A stretch of 64,000 nucleotides of DNA, from contig LLCB01000027.1 in assembly GCA_001414345.1 (NCBI GenBank), forward strand, positions 1 to 64,000, given 5' to 3'. Each line of letters starts with the position of its first letter. Position 1 is the stretch's first letter. The DNA is from Hymenoscyphus infarciens. Taxonomy: Eukaryota > Ascomycota > Leotiomycetes > Helotiales > Helotiaceae. The notes beneath the pieces were generated by a model that had not been told where the DNA came from, searched no databases, and was given only the letters and a program-made list of their open reading frames with translations. Positions 38,771 to 53,080 of the stretch are shown here, in pieces. The translations under genes were made by a program, and so were the position numbers.

Positions 38771-41700
38771 TAAGAAATGAATATAGAGTAGTATACTAAA
38801 TTAATTATACTATACTAAAATATAATTAAGTATCTAATAATATTATATAAGGTTAGATATATAAAGTTAAAGTTAAATTAACTCTAATACTTAGTTATAT
38901 ATTAACTTAGACTCTACTTATTTCTAATAGTTATATAATATACTAGGTAGGTCTTTATCTTAGTAAATAAACTACCTTAAGATAAGGTATTTACTTCTTC
39001 CTTCTTATAACTCTAATATATTCTTAAATAAGCTACTCTCTATAATCTACCTTACTCTAAAGCTAATTAAATAGTACTTAGTATTCTTACTATAATATAT
39101 AAATATTATAATAAGTTAAAAGTATCTTATAGTCTTATAGTGTTTTATAGTACTAATATCTTATACTATTACTAATCGTTATTAGATTCCTTATAAAGCT
39201 AGTCTTTTACTACTTATATTAGTATACTAAGAATAGTATAGACGTAATCCTTAGTTTTCTAATACTAATTAGTCTACTTATCTTTATAATACTAGGATCT
39301 CTATCTCTCTTATTAAATAAAAGCGCTTCTTAAAAAATTAAGTAAGTATTAATTAATTAAACTTTTTAATCTAAGCTAATTAGCTAGAACTTTACTACTC
39401 TTAGTATTTTAACCTTTTAAACTCATGTTTCTTCTAAACTTACCTTATTCTATATAAATACTAATAATTCTTATTATACTATTATTACTTCTACTAGTAC
39501 TAATAATTCTTAATATATAGTTATTATATTTAGAGCTCTTATAACCTCTTAGAATACTTCTTAAAAGTTACTCTATATCTCTCTCTAAATACCTACTTAC
39601 TATAGATCTTCTTATAAATCTCCTTATATAGCTATATGATTACCTTAGTTGTCTATATCTATATATTAATTAAGTATTTTTTTACGTTTACTAAGCCTAC
39701 TTAACACTTATACTATTAATAACGTTATTAATAATACTAATAATAATAATAATATACTTAATCTTAATAATACTAGTTCTAGGAATGTTTTAGAATATAT
39801 AGGTAAAATAGGATTATAACTTACCTTACCTCGATAAAGTTTTATAAATAGAGCTTTAAATTTTCTTAAAACATAAGTTAACGTTATAGAAATTACTAAA
39901 ATCTAGATTAATATAATATTTAATTATACTTATTAGAGCTTTTAAACTAGTCTCTTACTAATTAAAAGATATACTACTAAAAAATCTAAGTATTTTACTA
40001 AGTATTAAGATAGCTTACTAAAGTCTATAGTTCTTAAGACTTTTTTATATATTAGTTAATTCTACTATATAGCTACTAAAAAGCCTAAATTTCTAGATAA
40101 CGCTATTACTAAATATAAGTAAATTTAAATAATTATATACTAAAGAAAAAAGCAACGCTTAAGACTTATTTCTTATAATAAGTTAAAAGGTCTTAATATT
40201 TCTAATATTTTATCTAATCGTTACTATAGATAAGTTATAGTTTATAGTTTATATTCTAATATAATTATCTTTTTTATTTTTTTTTTTATACCTATATTAA
40301 AGAGCTTTAGAAGTTTAGTAGTGTTTTCTATAATAATCTCTAGCTAGCTATATTAATAAGAAAGGTATAGCTATCTAAGAGTCTTATAGTCTTATATTTA
40401 TTACTAGTATTTAGTAGTATTTTTTAATAATATTTATAAGTATATTCCTTATTTAATAATAGCTAGAGCCTTAAGCCTTACTTTTTTCATATTCTTATAT
40501 ATAGTTTTTTTAAAATATAATTAGTTATAAGAGTATAGTTTATTATTTACGCTATTTAGCTATATACTAAGAGTTAGTAGTCTTTAAAGTTGATTAATTT
40601 AGTTATTTTAAAAGCTTTATTATTATATTATTCTAAATATATATAGTTAAATATATTATTATACTAAATAAAGTAGTAATACCTTAATTAAATAGTACTA
40701 TATATTAGAAAACTACTATATTAGTACTAATAAGGTAGTACTAATATAGCGACTATATATAGTTAGAACTAAATACGATTACTTTCTTTGTTTTAATACC
40801 TACAAGTATAAAAGGACTTTAATTAATTAAAGTAATACTTAATAAAGAAAGAGTTATATCTATAAATTACCTAAGATAATTTTATAAGATAATTTCCTAA
40901 GATAATTTCTTAAGATATTAAGCGCTTTTTAAAAAATAAAATAAAAGAGTATTATACTTCTCTTAATATAAGACTATAGAGCTAAAAGTAAAAAAGATAG
41001 TTATAAGAAAGTAATAACTTTATTTAATTATTATCTAGATAATCCTTTTATATATAGATTTCTTAGTAAATAAGTATAAATTATTTTCCTATTATCTACT
41101 TATTTTTATTTATATTATAAGGCTTTTTTACTAGCTTTAAGTTCTTAGATATATTATCTCTCTAACTATAGAGAAGCTTCTATTTTAAATCTATTATATA
41201 TCTTATATCTAAGTAAATAATTAAAAAAGAAGGTCTTCTTAGATAAGCTATCTTTTATCTATTACTTAATAGTTCTATTAAAGTTAAACTAGAGAAAGGA
41301 GAAGAAGTTAAACTTTAGATATATATAGTTAATTTATTTCTATATTTATTTAGATAGAATTCTTATAGTTAAATAATAGATAATATATAAAAAAGTTATT
41401 TCTATCTTTTATTATATATTCTATCTTTATAAATCTAAAAATTTTTTACTTACTTTTAAAAGAAGATTAAAAACTCTATATATTAGTAAGTATAAATAAA
41501 TATAATCTACTTAGTATTTTTATTATTAAGGTTTATATATTATTTCTTACTTTTATTATAGAGTTTATAATAAGAAGTTATTAAAGTCGACCTAGTTTTA
41601 GAAATCTATTAGTATCTTAAAAATATTTATTAACTTTATAATTAATAAAATAATTTAGATATTAGTTATAGTCTTAGTTTATAAGAGAGAACGTTTCTAG

Positions 41701-42689
41701 TTAAGCTTTTATCTAATATAATTCTATTAAATATAGTTCTATTTAAGAGAATTCTATTTAGACGTTATTCTAAAAACTTTATTCTATTAATATTATAATA
41801 CTAAGTTAAAAATTAATTTAAAAGTATAATCTTTATTATAATCTTTATAAAAAGTATATATCTATTATATTTATACTTATTTATAACTTATTATTCCTTT
41901 ACTACTAGCTTTTCTATAACACTACTATACTCTTTAATATACCTATTCTTCTCTATAAATTATCTTTTAATTTTCTATACTAATTTAAATTTTACTATAA
42001 CTAGTAGTTTACTAGTTACTAACCTATGAATTTAAATTCTATTATTTCTTTACTATTTTAGAAAGAGATATTTTCTTCTAAGAAATAACTACTCTATATC
42101 CTACTCTATATACTCTATACTTTATTATATATTTAGTTAATCTACTATTTTAACTAATATTCTTAGAATACTTCTTAAAGTATAAAGTATAATATTTAAT
42201 ATTAAAAACGAATTACTTATACTTAATAAGTATTATCTATTACTAAAAATTATCTATTATTTTCTACTTTAAAGAGAATAGCTATTATATATAATAAAGA
42301 AAAAATTTAGTTTATAGGTTAAATTTATATTTTAGATTTAGCTAAGATAATTAGTAGAGTAAGGCTAGAGCTAAGTAAACTAGAATAGACTAAAGTAGAG
42401 TCTTATTTATAAAATATAATTTATTTATTTATTAATAGTAGAATCTCTTATAAATTATATTAATATTAAGTCTTTATCTCTTTTTCTATATTTACTTCTA
42501 TACTATCTTCTCCTAATATTATATATTATAATCTCTATAATTTATACTCTTAATCTTAGATTTAAGCTAAGATTTAAGTCTACCTCTAATAAGAGATCTA
42601 AGATATACTTAGTTCTAATATAATTAGTCTAATATAGGAATATAAAGACTCTAAGGTCTATTAAAAAATAATACTTAACTAGCGAAAAA
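38771..42689. other. AT-rich core, no gene assigned
   Basis: Heavily RIP-mutated. Around 39720-39770 a run of AAT-type triplets would encode poly-Asn on the plus strand, and plus-strand frames near 39790-40650 are protein-like for short distances. Nothing is supported well enough to call as a gene. Confidence 0.4.
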
Positions 42690-44000
42690 ATCCCCCTATT
42701 TATACTTAAAGCTAATTTAAAATAAGGAATTTATAAATTCTCTATTATAAGAACTTATACCTTTACCTATAAAAGACTAAATAATAAAGAACTAGTATTT
42801 AGTATCTATACTTTAGATCCCTTAACTAAAGAATATTATTAGTTTAGAGTTAAATATAGTAGACTAGATTCTAATAATATAGCTTATCTTAATAAAGAGG
42901 ATTTTAGCTTTCTTAAAGATATAAAATTATATTCTCTAGAGAACCTTAATCTTTTAGTAATAATATAAAAGAAGTAAGTCTAGCTTACTACTACTTAGCT
43001 ATTAGTTATTTATAATTTTTAGATTATAAGCTTTTATTTAATAAAAGAGGAGATAAGTATAATTAAAGATCGTCTAAGGAAATCTATATAAGATTCTTAA
43101 GAGTTTCTATTATCTATCTTACTTTTTAATAATCCTATATATAATCTTATAATTTATACTATACTTAAAGAAAAGGTTAAATTTACTATATACTATTTAA
43201 AAAACCTCTTACTTAGATAATTAACTATATATATTTAAAAAGATAAGGCTAAGGTATAGTCTCTCTAGTATTAGTTATTTTAAGAGTAATTTAAAACTCT
43301 ATATAATAACTACTATAAAATTATAAAATTACTTTAAATCCTTATTAATAGCTTAATATCTTACTAAGAATCTAACTAGTATATAAACGTAATTATTATA
43401 TTAATCTATATTAAAAGATATTATCTTAGCTTAAATAATATAAATACTATTAAGAATTTAACTTAGCTTCTTAGAGTTTATATAAATAAGAGATTAAATA
43501 TAGATATAGTAATAGATATTAGGCTTAAGAGAGATATTTATAATTTTAAAGTTTTAAATAGATTAGAATTTTATAAATTAATATAAAACTATAGTTAGTT
43601 TCTAAATTATTATATAAACTTTAAACTAATACTATATAGAAATAAAACGACCTTATAAGATAGAGGATTTAGTAAGTAATATTAAGAAGAAATAAAAACT
43701 TACTATATAGTTAATATTTTAATATTATCCTATTCTAAATATATTATAAATTATTTTATTATATTAAATATATTTAAATTAGATAAGTTATAAGAAATAG
43801 AGTAGAAATAAGATATATAATAGATAGTAGTAAGAGTTAAGATTAATAAGTAGTGCTTAGGTATATATAAGATAAATAGTAAAGTAGAGACTTAAATTTT
43901 AACTAATAAAATATAAGTATATACTATATATCTTCTATCTCTCTTCTATTCTATAATATATTATATATTTAATTTTACTCTCTTCTCTAAAAAAAAATAA
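42690..44000 (+). pseudogene. Decayed reading frame 5, unidentified
   Basis: The best-preserved frame of the core: about 430 plus-strand codons without indel, interrupted only by TAA/TAG. Near 42720-42890 it reads GIYKFSIIRTYTFTYKRL, then LDPLTKEYY, then FRVKYSRLDSNNIAYLNKEDF, a mixed, globular-looking composition. A charged helical section follows near 43190-43300, and a basic segment RVYINKRLNIDIVIDIRLKRD near 43470-43540. No motif of a known transposase, polymerase or recombinase was recognised. Confidence 0.5.
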
Positions 44001-44284
44001 TAAGTTTCTCTACTAATAAATATATATAAATCTTCTTCTAAATATTCTTACTTACTACTAACTACCTTTAATAACTCGACTAGATAGTTTTAGTATTAAA
44101 TCTAGTTCTTATATAGATAAGTTTAATCCCTTTCTTTTCTAATATATCTACTTAAGTTCCTCTCTTTAGAAGTTAAATATATAATTCTATATACGCTATA
44201 TTAAAGCTTATAAGTAAACAAGTATTTATATCCTTCTAAATATCCTATCTTAATAAACCTAATAAGATTAGTAGTATATTAGAG

Positions 44285-44485
44285 TATATATTAGTAGTAT
44301 CGATATTAGAAATATTACTTATAATACTATAGTTACTAGTAGTATTATTAGTAGTATTAATATTAGAAATATTACTTATAATACTATAGTTACTAGTAGT
44401 ATTATTAGTAGTATTAATATTAGAAGTATTACTAGTAATAATAAAAGTACTATTATTACTAGTAATACTATTATTACTATTATTA
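44285..44485 (+). repeat. Imperfect tandem repeats of AGTAGTATTATT type
   Basis: A block of about 57 bp containing ATATTAGAAATATTACTTATAATACTATAGTTACT is repeated, followed by shorter triplet-based repeats (ATTACTATT). Confidence 0.7.
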
Positions 44486-45429
44486 CTATTAGTTAAGCAA
44501 AGTATTTATTATAATAGGTTAGGAATATAAGTTCTAAATAGGGATATAATCTTTTAAATTAATATAAAACAAACGTTAGCTTCTAAGAACTCTCTAGTTT
44601 ATATAAGTAAACGAAATACTTAAGGTCTAAAGCCTATTTCTTTATACACTTCTCTAAATTAATTCCCTATATAAGTATAGAAATAACTCGTTTCGTCGGT
44701 TTCTTTATCTTAGCTCTAATTACTAATATAATATATTATTTTATATCTATATTTTTCTAAGATCTCTATCTATTATTCCTATATTAGCTAAGAGCTAAGA
44801 TTCTATAATTTATATCTTATCTTACTTATATACTAATTAATATAAAGGCTTTATTTATAGTTTTATTTTTATAATTCTTAATATACTACCCTTATTTACT
44901 AATATCTACTTAGACATTTTCTACTACTAGTATAGCTTAGTATACTATTATATATTTATCTTTTACTTCTTTATTCTAGTTAGCTTTCTCTTATTTACTA
45001 AGTTTCTACTACTAATTAGATATAAACATAGAACTATAACTACTTATTAAAAGGTTATTTAGGTCTTTCTTCTATTATTATTTATATTTCTCTAAAATAT
45101 CTTATTTCTTTCTTTCTTAGAATAAATCCTAACTTATAAGAATTTAATAGGTTATAGAAGAAAAGCCTTTTATAGACTTTCTAATATACTTAAAAATTAA
45201 GTTAATATTTTCTCTTTATTATAGTTTAATAATCTTAGCTATAGAGTTATTAAAATTATAAGTTAAGTAGTTAATTTAATCCTTAACTATTATAAAGAGT
45301 AGAGGTCTAGGTTAATTATATTTTATTTATCTAAAGTTAAAAGCTTTATAATACTAGTTTTCCTAATAAAGTTCTTTGTTATCTCTAGTATTCTCTTTAC
45401 TACTATTATTTAAAAGACTATTCTTACTT

Positions 45430-45490
45430 ATATTATTATCTAGATTATTATCTAGATTATTATCTAGATTATTATCTAGATTATTATCTA
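45430..45490 (+). repeat. 12-bp tandem repeat
   Basis: ATTATTATCTAG repeated about five times. Confidence 0.85.
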
Positions 45491-45504
45491 ATAGACTACT
45501 ATAT

Positions 45505-45925
45505 CTATTAGTAACTTAGAGAGAGAGAGTATTTAGCTAGATAAGAGGCTACTTATTAGTAACTTAGAGAGAGAGGGAATTTAGCTAGATAAGAGGCTAT
45601 CTATTAGTAACTTAAAGAGAGAGAGAATTTAGCTAGATAAGAGGCTACCTATTAATAACTTAAAAAGAGAGAGGATTTAACTAGATAAAGGACTACCTAT
45701 TAGTAACTTAGAGAGAGAGGGAATTTAGCTAGATAAGAGGCTACTTATTAGTAACTTAAAGAGAGAAGGAATTTAGCTAAATAAGAGGCTATTTATTAAT
45801 AACTTAAAAAGAGAGAGGATTCGGCTAGATAAGAGGCTATCTATTAGTAACTTAAGAAAGGAGAGGATTTAGCTAAATAAGAGGCTATCTATTAGTAACT
45901 TAAAAAGGGAGAGGATTCCTCTAAA
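45505..45925 (+). repeat. 48-bp minisatellite, about 8-9 copies
   Basis: Unit contains TATTAGTAACTTAGAGAGAG, then GGGAATTTAGCTAGATAAGAGGCTA when written in two parts. The length, 48 bp, equals 16 codons, so it may have been a coding repeat. Purine tracts GAGAGAGAG vary by A/G transitions. Confidence 0.88.
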
Positions 45926-46969
45926 CCGTGCTTATTATTACTCTTTTTATTCTATTCTAGTTTAATTTAGTTTAACTAGATCTTTTCTTTCTTTTAAAAG
46001 TAAAGAGTTAACTTATTTATAACTTAGTATTACTATAAATATTAGTAGATAACTAGGTTAGAATAGAGTAATAGAGATAGTAAGAGAGTAATATATATTA
46101 TAGAAGCTATACTAGAGGTAATATTAGAAGTAGTTATTTAATATATCTAAGTAATTTTTATTAAGAAAGAGGATTATTTTGTTAAAATAATTTTATATAT
46201 ATTTAGCTATGTCTATAGAGTTAGAAGAATTAGTACTTAAGTATTTAATTAGAATACTAACTAGAAATAACTAAAAAAAACTCTAGAATAAGTAATAACT
46301 AAAAGTAGACTAATAAAAAGGTAGAATATAATAAAATATAATTAAAAATCTTTTAACTTCTTAAGTAAAATTATCTAAGTTAAAGTATCTAATATTTAAG
46401 GATTATCTCTTAGTTATCTACTTATAAGCTATACCTAGAAAGTTAGAGACTTAAGCTAAATTCTAGCTACTAGTATTATAATAACATTATACTCTAACTT
46501 TTATCTTTTAATCTTCTACTATTTATATTACTTATACTATATATAGTCCTTTTATACTACTATAACTCTTAAAATATAGTATATATTTATTTCCTCTATT
46601 AAGCTTTCTATAACTATTATTATAATAATAATTAATTTAATACTTTATACCTCTTTTAAATTAATAAATATATAATATAATAAAACTAACCTAGGCCCTT
46701 AACTAATATTAATTTATGTTATATACTTTATAAATAGTTTATAGATAAAAAATCATAATACGCTTAGAAGTTCTTAAAAGGCTTAAAAGAGTATAAAATA
46801 GTTATAATAGAAATTAAAAAATTATCTTTTAAAGTAAATAGTATTTATTAGACTAAAATAAACTAAACTAATTAATATTTCTTATCTCTTCTAATATAAT
46901 AATATATTATATTCTATATATAAAAATATAATATTATTAAGAAGAGTAGTAAAAAAAACTAACAAAATA

Positions 46970-47600
46970 TAAATAATTTATATAAGAAACTTTAAGTTAA
47001 ATACTCTTACTTAAAGAACCTTTATCTAAAATTCGTTTAATTATACTAACGAAAAATTAATAACTTTATTAAGTTAAAAGCTTAAAAGTTAGGTAAAGAG
47101 AAGTTATTTAAGATTAATAAAGGAATAATTAAATAAAAGGTAGCTATAAGCTTATAGCTCTACTCTACTTAAGATAGTAATACTTTAATTCTACTAATTA
47201 AGCTAAAGAGCTTAAAAAATAAGAAAGTAAATATATAATAAGAAGTAGTATAGTAATTAGAATTAAAAGACGCTTATTAACCTACTCTTCTACCTATATA
47301 TAAAATAGTATAAAAATAATTATAAAAAACCTAGGAAATAGTTATAAAAGAATATACTAATTTACTCTTTTAAGATATAATTTCTATTTATAAATTAACC
47401 TTATCTACTTACTAAACTTAGTAATATAAACCTATCTACCTCTTTAAAAATAGAACTCTAAAATCTAATAGTATATCTTCTAAATTAGAGCTATTACCTT
47501 TATCTAATAATTAATACCTACTAAAGATTTAATAATACTAGCTATATTCTTTACTAAATATAGAAACCTTTTTATAAAATTAGACTATTAATAGTTTAAT
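46970..47600 (+). pseudogene. Decayed reading frame 6, unidentified
   Basis: About 200 plus-strand codons read through TAA/TAG stops with mixed composition (for example KLKSLKNKKVN and TLSTYQTQQYKPIYLFKN). It could be a fragment of a larger gene. Not recognised. Confidence 0.35.
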
Positions 47601-50600
47601 TCTATAAAACATCTATATATATTATACGATTTATAAAGTATAGAGTATTAGCTAAAGAATAAAAAACAGATACCGAAGACGGATTATTTAATAGTAGTTA
47701 AGAAGAAGCTTGTTTTTAACTAATTTTATATACTAAAAAATAATTTAATAATAATAGAAAAAGACTTATTAATACTTAAATTATAAGAGCCTAAATCGCT
47801 CTTATAATTTAATATTAAAGTAGGATATATATATATTAAAACGTAAGAATATTTAAAATATTATAAAGAAGGATAATTACTAATATATTTAAGAATACTA
47901 GTATTATATTATAAAGGGCTAGATTTTTCTTCTATATATAAGAAGTTGAAAAAACCTAGCTAGATATATAATAAATAACTCTAGAATAATACTAGCTAGC
48001 TTAGTCTTAATTATTATTAAGATAATATTATTCTACTACTATAAATATACTTAGTAAACGATAGAAGAATATTTATTCCTCTTAGTTACTATTCTTAAGT
48101 TTAATAATAACTTAAATATTATTTTAATAATAAGAACTAGTACTTTAATACTTCTTTTAGATAAGCTCTTAAGACTTATTATTATCAGCGTTAGTATTAT
48201 TAGTATCTATATTAAATCGATATTTATACTTAAGCTCTAAGACCTTTTACTATTTAATTTATTAGTTATATTCTAAATAAGTATAAAGAAAGGCTTACTT
48301 AATTAGACTTCTTATACTTTTAAATATCTAGCTTAGTAATATTATAGAATTCCTTAAGCTATAGTTTATTAGTAAAAGAATAAAAGAGATAGTTTTATAT
48401 TTCTTATAATAGAGATACTCTTAAGAGTTAATTAGTAATGTAATAAGTCTTTATACTAATTAGCTATATCCTTAAGCTTATATATCTCCTTTTTAGCTTT
48501 AAATAAAGGAATAACTATTTCCTTCTACTTCTTAATAATAGCTTTTAACTAGCTTAACTTATTATAAATACTATTAAACTTAGCTTATAACTTAACTAAG
48601 AAAAGGGATTTTAGAAAAAGCTAAAGTTATATATTACTTTAAGTAGTAAAGAATTCGTTCTTACTTATACTATCTCTACTAAAGTTATAAAGTTATTAAC
48701 TTATATAACTTAGTATACTAGCTAGAAGCGCTTAATTAACTAGGTTACTATTAGTAGGTTTACTAGTAAGAGTATTAAGAGTATTAGAAGTAGATATAGT
48801 AGTAAATTAATAATAAGATAATATATTAGAATAATAAGTATTTAAGAGGTTATAGTAAGAAGATTCTAAGAGGTTGACTATAAGGGCTTATAAGAGAACA
48901 AGAGTACTAGAACTTATACTAAGAGTAATAGGTTATAATAATAATATATAATAAACTTAAGAGTTTATATCTTAATATAAAGTTCTATAATAAGCTAAAG
49001 ACATATAGTAAGGCTAAAGACGTATAATAAGGCTAAAGACTTATAATAAAGACTTATAATAAAGACTTATAATAAAGACTTATAATAAAGACTTATAATA
49101 AAGACTTACTAGAGAAGCTTCTATAAGGTTAGGCGTAAAAGCTTATAATTTATAAGAAAGACTTATAATAAAAGCTTACTAGAGAAGAATAATTAAAAGA
49201 CTATTAAGTAATAAGGTTATATTAAGTTAAAGTTAAAGTTAAAATTAAAGTTAAAGTTATTCTAAAGTAGAGAATTAGTAAGGCCTTTACTAAGCTATAA
49301 CGCTAAGGCTTTATTTAATTATATATTAAGTTAAGTCTTTATTTATTTATATATTTAGATTTATTTACTCTTTAAATAATATTCCTTTAATAAAATCTCT
49401 CTATATAGTTTAACTATCTATTTATCTTAAACTATACTACTCTATACTTACTTAGTTTACCTTATTTTTATTAGAGCTATATCTAGTAATAATTATATTA
49501 AAACCTTTAATATAATCTCTATAATTTTTATTATTTACCTCTTTACTATTCTTACTATCTTCTATATTATCCTTATTACTACTATTACTATTACTATCTT
49601 CCTTACTATTAATATTATATTTAAAGGGAACGTTGCTCTAGTCTAGAGTAGTATCTAAGATAGTATTTAAATATATTAAAGATATAGTTAAGAGAAAAAT
49701 ATAGATTCTTTAAAGTATATTTAAATACTATTAGTCTTTATAAAAACCTTTAGATTAAACTTATATTTACTTACCTTTAAGCCTATTTTTAAAAATCTTA
49801 TTCTTAATATTCTTATAATAATTTAATAAGAACTTAGCTATAAGTACTCTTTTAATAATTTATATGTTTTATAAGTAGAGCTCTTATAATATTAAAAAAT
49901 AAGAATAAGAAATTAAAAGTACTTAGAGTATATTAATTAACTAATTTACTACTTAAATCTATTTAGAAATTATAAACTTAACTTCTTTAGTAGCTCTCTT
50001 ATACTTTAAAATAGTATTAATTCTATATAGAATAGTAATATTATTTATAAAACTTATAAGTAAGCCTAAGTTCTCTTTATCTAAAAGACTAAGCTAAGTA
50101 CTTATTCTAATCTTATACTATTATATTCTATAATTTAATTCTTCTTTAAAAGATATAGAGTTAAATATTTATAATAATATTAGTAGTAGATTATAATTTT
50201 TAGGTAGTTAATTATATAATCTTTAGATTTCTTAACTTCTTTTAACTATAGAGGGTAGGTAATAGAATAAGGCTTTTATATATTCTACTAATTTTTTTAT
50301 ACTCTTTATATCGAAATAGTTATAAATATTCTAAACTTCTTAAACTTACTAAGTAGCTAGTTTATAATATTTATAAACCTCTACTTTAATTTAAAGATAA
50401 ATTTAAGAGTTTTAATACTATTTATAATTTGTACTTTTAACCTTCTAATCTTTATACCTTTAACTAGTTCTTAATAACTCTTATATTAATAATTTATATA
50501 CGTATTCTAATAACTATCTAATAGAACGTTTTCTAGATAAATAATATAGAATAATCTCTAAAGAGAAGCGTTTTATTCTTTTAAGTACTTATTTTTTAAT

Positions 50601-52139
50601 ATTAACTCTAGAAGGCTTAAGAGTGTTAAAGACTAATTAGTATTTATTCTTATAAGCTAGAATTCTATTTAAGTAAGTAAATAGTCTTTCCTTTATTACT
50701 ATTAATATAGCTTCTTTCTTTTTCTTAAACTACTTCTCTTAAATATACTAATAATCTTATAATTTATATTATATATTATCTTTTTTATCTATTAATTTAC
50801 TTATAATAAGATAGGCTTAGGTAGTAGTAATAGTATCTCTATATTAAGTATAGAGAGATTAAGTTCTCTTATATCTTTTATTTAAAGTAGAACCGAGTTC
50901 TTCTCTCTATATAAGTCTTTAATATTTTATTTAAGTATTTAGAAGAGCTTCTCTTAATAAAGTAGAGTATATATAATAGATTAAGACTAAATAACTTTTT
51001 AAAGACTAGTCTTTTTCTACTCTCTCTCTATTACTTAATCTAAGAAATTATTATTAGTAAGTACTCTACTATAATTAATAATCTAAAGTATAGGAGTATT
51101 AATAAAAAGCGTTTATAGTATATCTTATCCTATATACTATTTTAGAGTACTCTCTCTTAAAATAAGACTAAAATTTATATATAATATTATATTAAAATAT
51201 AATATATACTTAGTTAAGAAGTTAATTAAATATTAATTTTAAAAGATATACTATAACTTAAAAAGTCTCTTTATAATAAAAATTAATAAGTTAAAGAGTT
51301 ATTTTATACTAGTAGACTATATTTATTAACCTAGTTTAATCTAATCCTTTAAATTTATCTCTAGCTTTATTTTTAGCTATAGCTACTTAAAAATAATAAG
51401 AATAACTATTATTAGAAATATTAGCCTTTAAACTATTCTCTTTTTTAGAAGAAAGTGTTATACTATTCCCTACTTTATTAGACGTAGAAACTACTATATC
51501 TATTTCTACTATACTAAGAGTAATACTAGATTTAGATTTAGAGTCTTAAATAAAGAATTTACTATTACTATAAGGCTACTAACTAAAAGGCGGATTTCCT
51601 TATCTCTTTTTACGTTTTTATTAAAAATTACTATCTTAGCTCTAATTATATAAAGCTATTAGTCTATTATTATTATTATCTTAGAAGAAATAAGTAAAGT
51701 ATATATAACTTAAAGATAGAGAAATAGTCTACTTATAGTCTAGTTAGTATTTATTAACTTTAGTGTTAAAAAGCTCTTAACGTCTATTTTCTACTAGTAA
51801 CTAGTTATAATAGGTATATGCTTATATTTTTTTAAGATTAGAAATATAATAATAATACTAGTGAATAAGTAACTTTTATAATCTTATTACCTAAGAATAT
51901 TAAGAAAGCTTTTTAACTATAGAAACTTTATAAAAGAGCTTAAGAAGTTATAAATTAAAAGTAGATTATAAAAAGATAGTAGTAGTTAGAAAAAACCTCT
52001 CTTTAATAATTGTATATGCTCTTATATATAGGTATTTATAGTATTAGATATTTTTTTCTTTTATAATAGCTAAAATATATTAGCTTATAGAATATACTAG
52101 AATATACTTAAAGATTATACTTATAAAGTAAGTAATAAA
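47601..52139. other. AT-rich core, no gene assigned
   Basis: RIP-type DNA. It contains a 13-bp tandem repeat (GACTTATAATAAA, about 49020-49115) and short AGTTAAAGTTAAAGTT runs near 49230. No frame was followed far enough to call. Confidence 0.4.
49020..49115 (+). repeat. 13-bp tandem repeat
   Basis: GACTTATAATAAA in about six near-perfect copies. The unit is not a multiple of three, so it is unlikely to lie in a coding frame. Confidence 0.8.
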
Positions 52140-53080
52140 CTACTTTATAAGAAGATATTATATAGGTATAAGGATATTTATAAGCTAAATTTCTATTAAA
52201 TAATACTTAACTAAGAATAGGTATTATATTACCTTAATTATACTTCTAAGAATTGCGATTAGATAAATTAGTATACTTTTTCTTAAGTTAAGAGCTAATT
52301 AATTTATCTTTAGAGTCTAATTTAGTACTTCTTACTCTCTCTCTCCCTTCTTCTCCCTCTTTTTTAGAATCTTTATTATAAAAGTCTTAATTATAATTGT
52401 TATCTAGATTATAATTATTAAAAGAAGAGAGCTAATAAGAGTTTAATAATTACTTTAATTGTTAGCCTTCTTATATATAGAGAGATAAATTACTATTTAT
52501 CTTTTAGTATATATATAATCTTATCTTAATAAGACAACTATATTTATTAATAGATATTTAAGAAGTTAGAGAGAATTTATTACTAGAAAGGTATACCTAG
52601 TAGCGGTTTTTTAAAGATATATTAATTTAAGAGGAAGAAAGTTAAATATAATATATGTTAGATAAAAGAGGTTATATTAGTAGTATAGGCCTAGTTAGCT
52701 TATTTTAAATAGATATTATATATAGATCTTCCTAGGCCTAAGTAAGTAGCTTTATAAACGTCTATAGGCTAAATTCTCTTATCTCTAACTAGATTTAACT
52801 AATTTCTATGTAGTCTTATTTACTAAGGTAATAGATAAAGTTCTTATTATTTTATATTTATCTATATAGTATATAATTATCTCTTTATTATATATTACTA
52901 TATATCTCTAACTAATAAGTATATAGCTTTTAGTAGTCTTCTATCTAAATAATACTTATTACTTATATTATATAGTATACTTATAGAAGTATTATAACTA
53001 ACGTCTTAATAGTCTTTAAAGACTAAGTACTCTCTAGTGTGATTTACTTTATTTTAACCACTATATACTATCTACTAGAA
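52140..53080 (-). pseudogene. Decayed reading frame 7, unidentified
   Basis: A minus-strand frame of about 310 codons with TAA/TAG stops only. Readable parts include TREYLVFKDYQDVSYNTSIS, RRLLKAIYLLVRDI and DVYKATYLGLGRSIYNIYLKQ. An Arg-rich RGRRRERE block lies near 52340. Family not recognised. Confidence 0.45.

Larger units (their letters stand above)
44486..46969. other. AT-rich core with minisatellites, no gene assigned
   Basis: RIP-type DNA holding the two tandem repeats listed separately (45430-45490 and 45505-45925). No frame was assigned. Confidence 0.4.
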
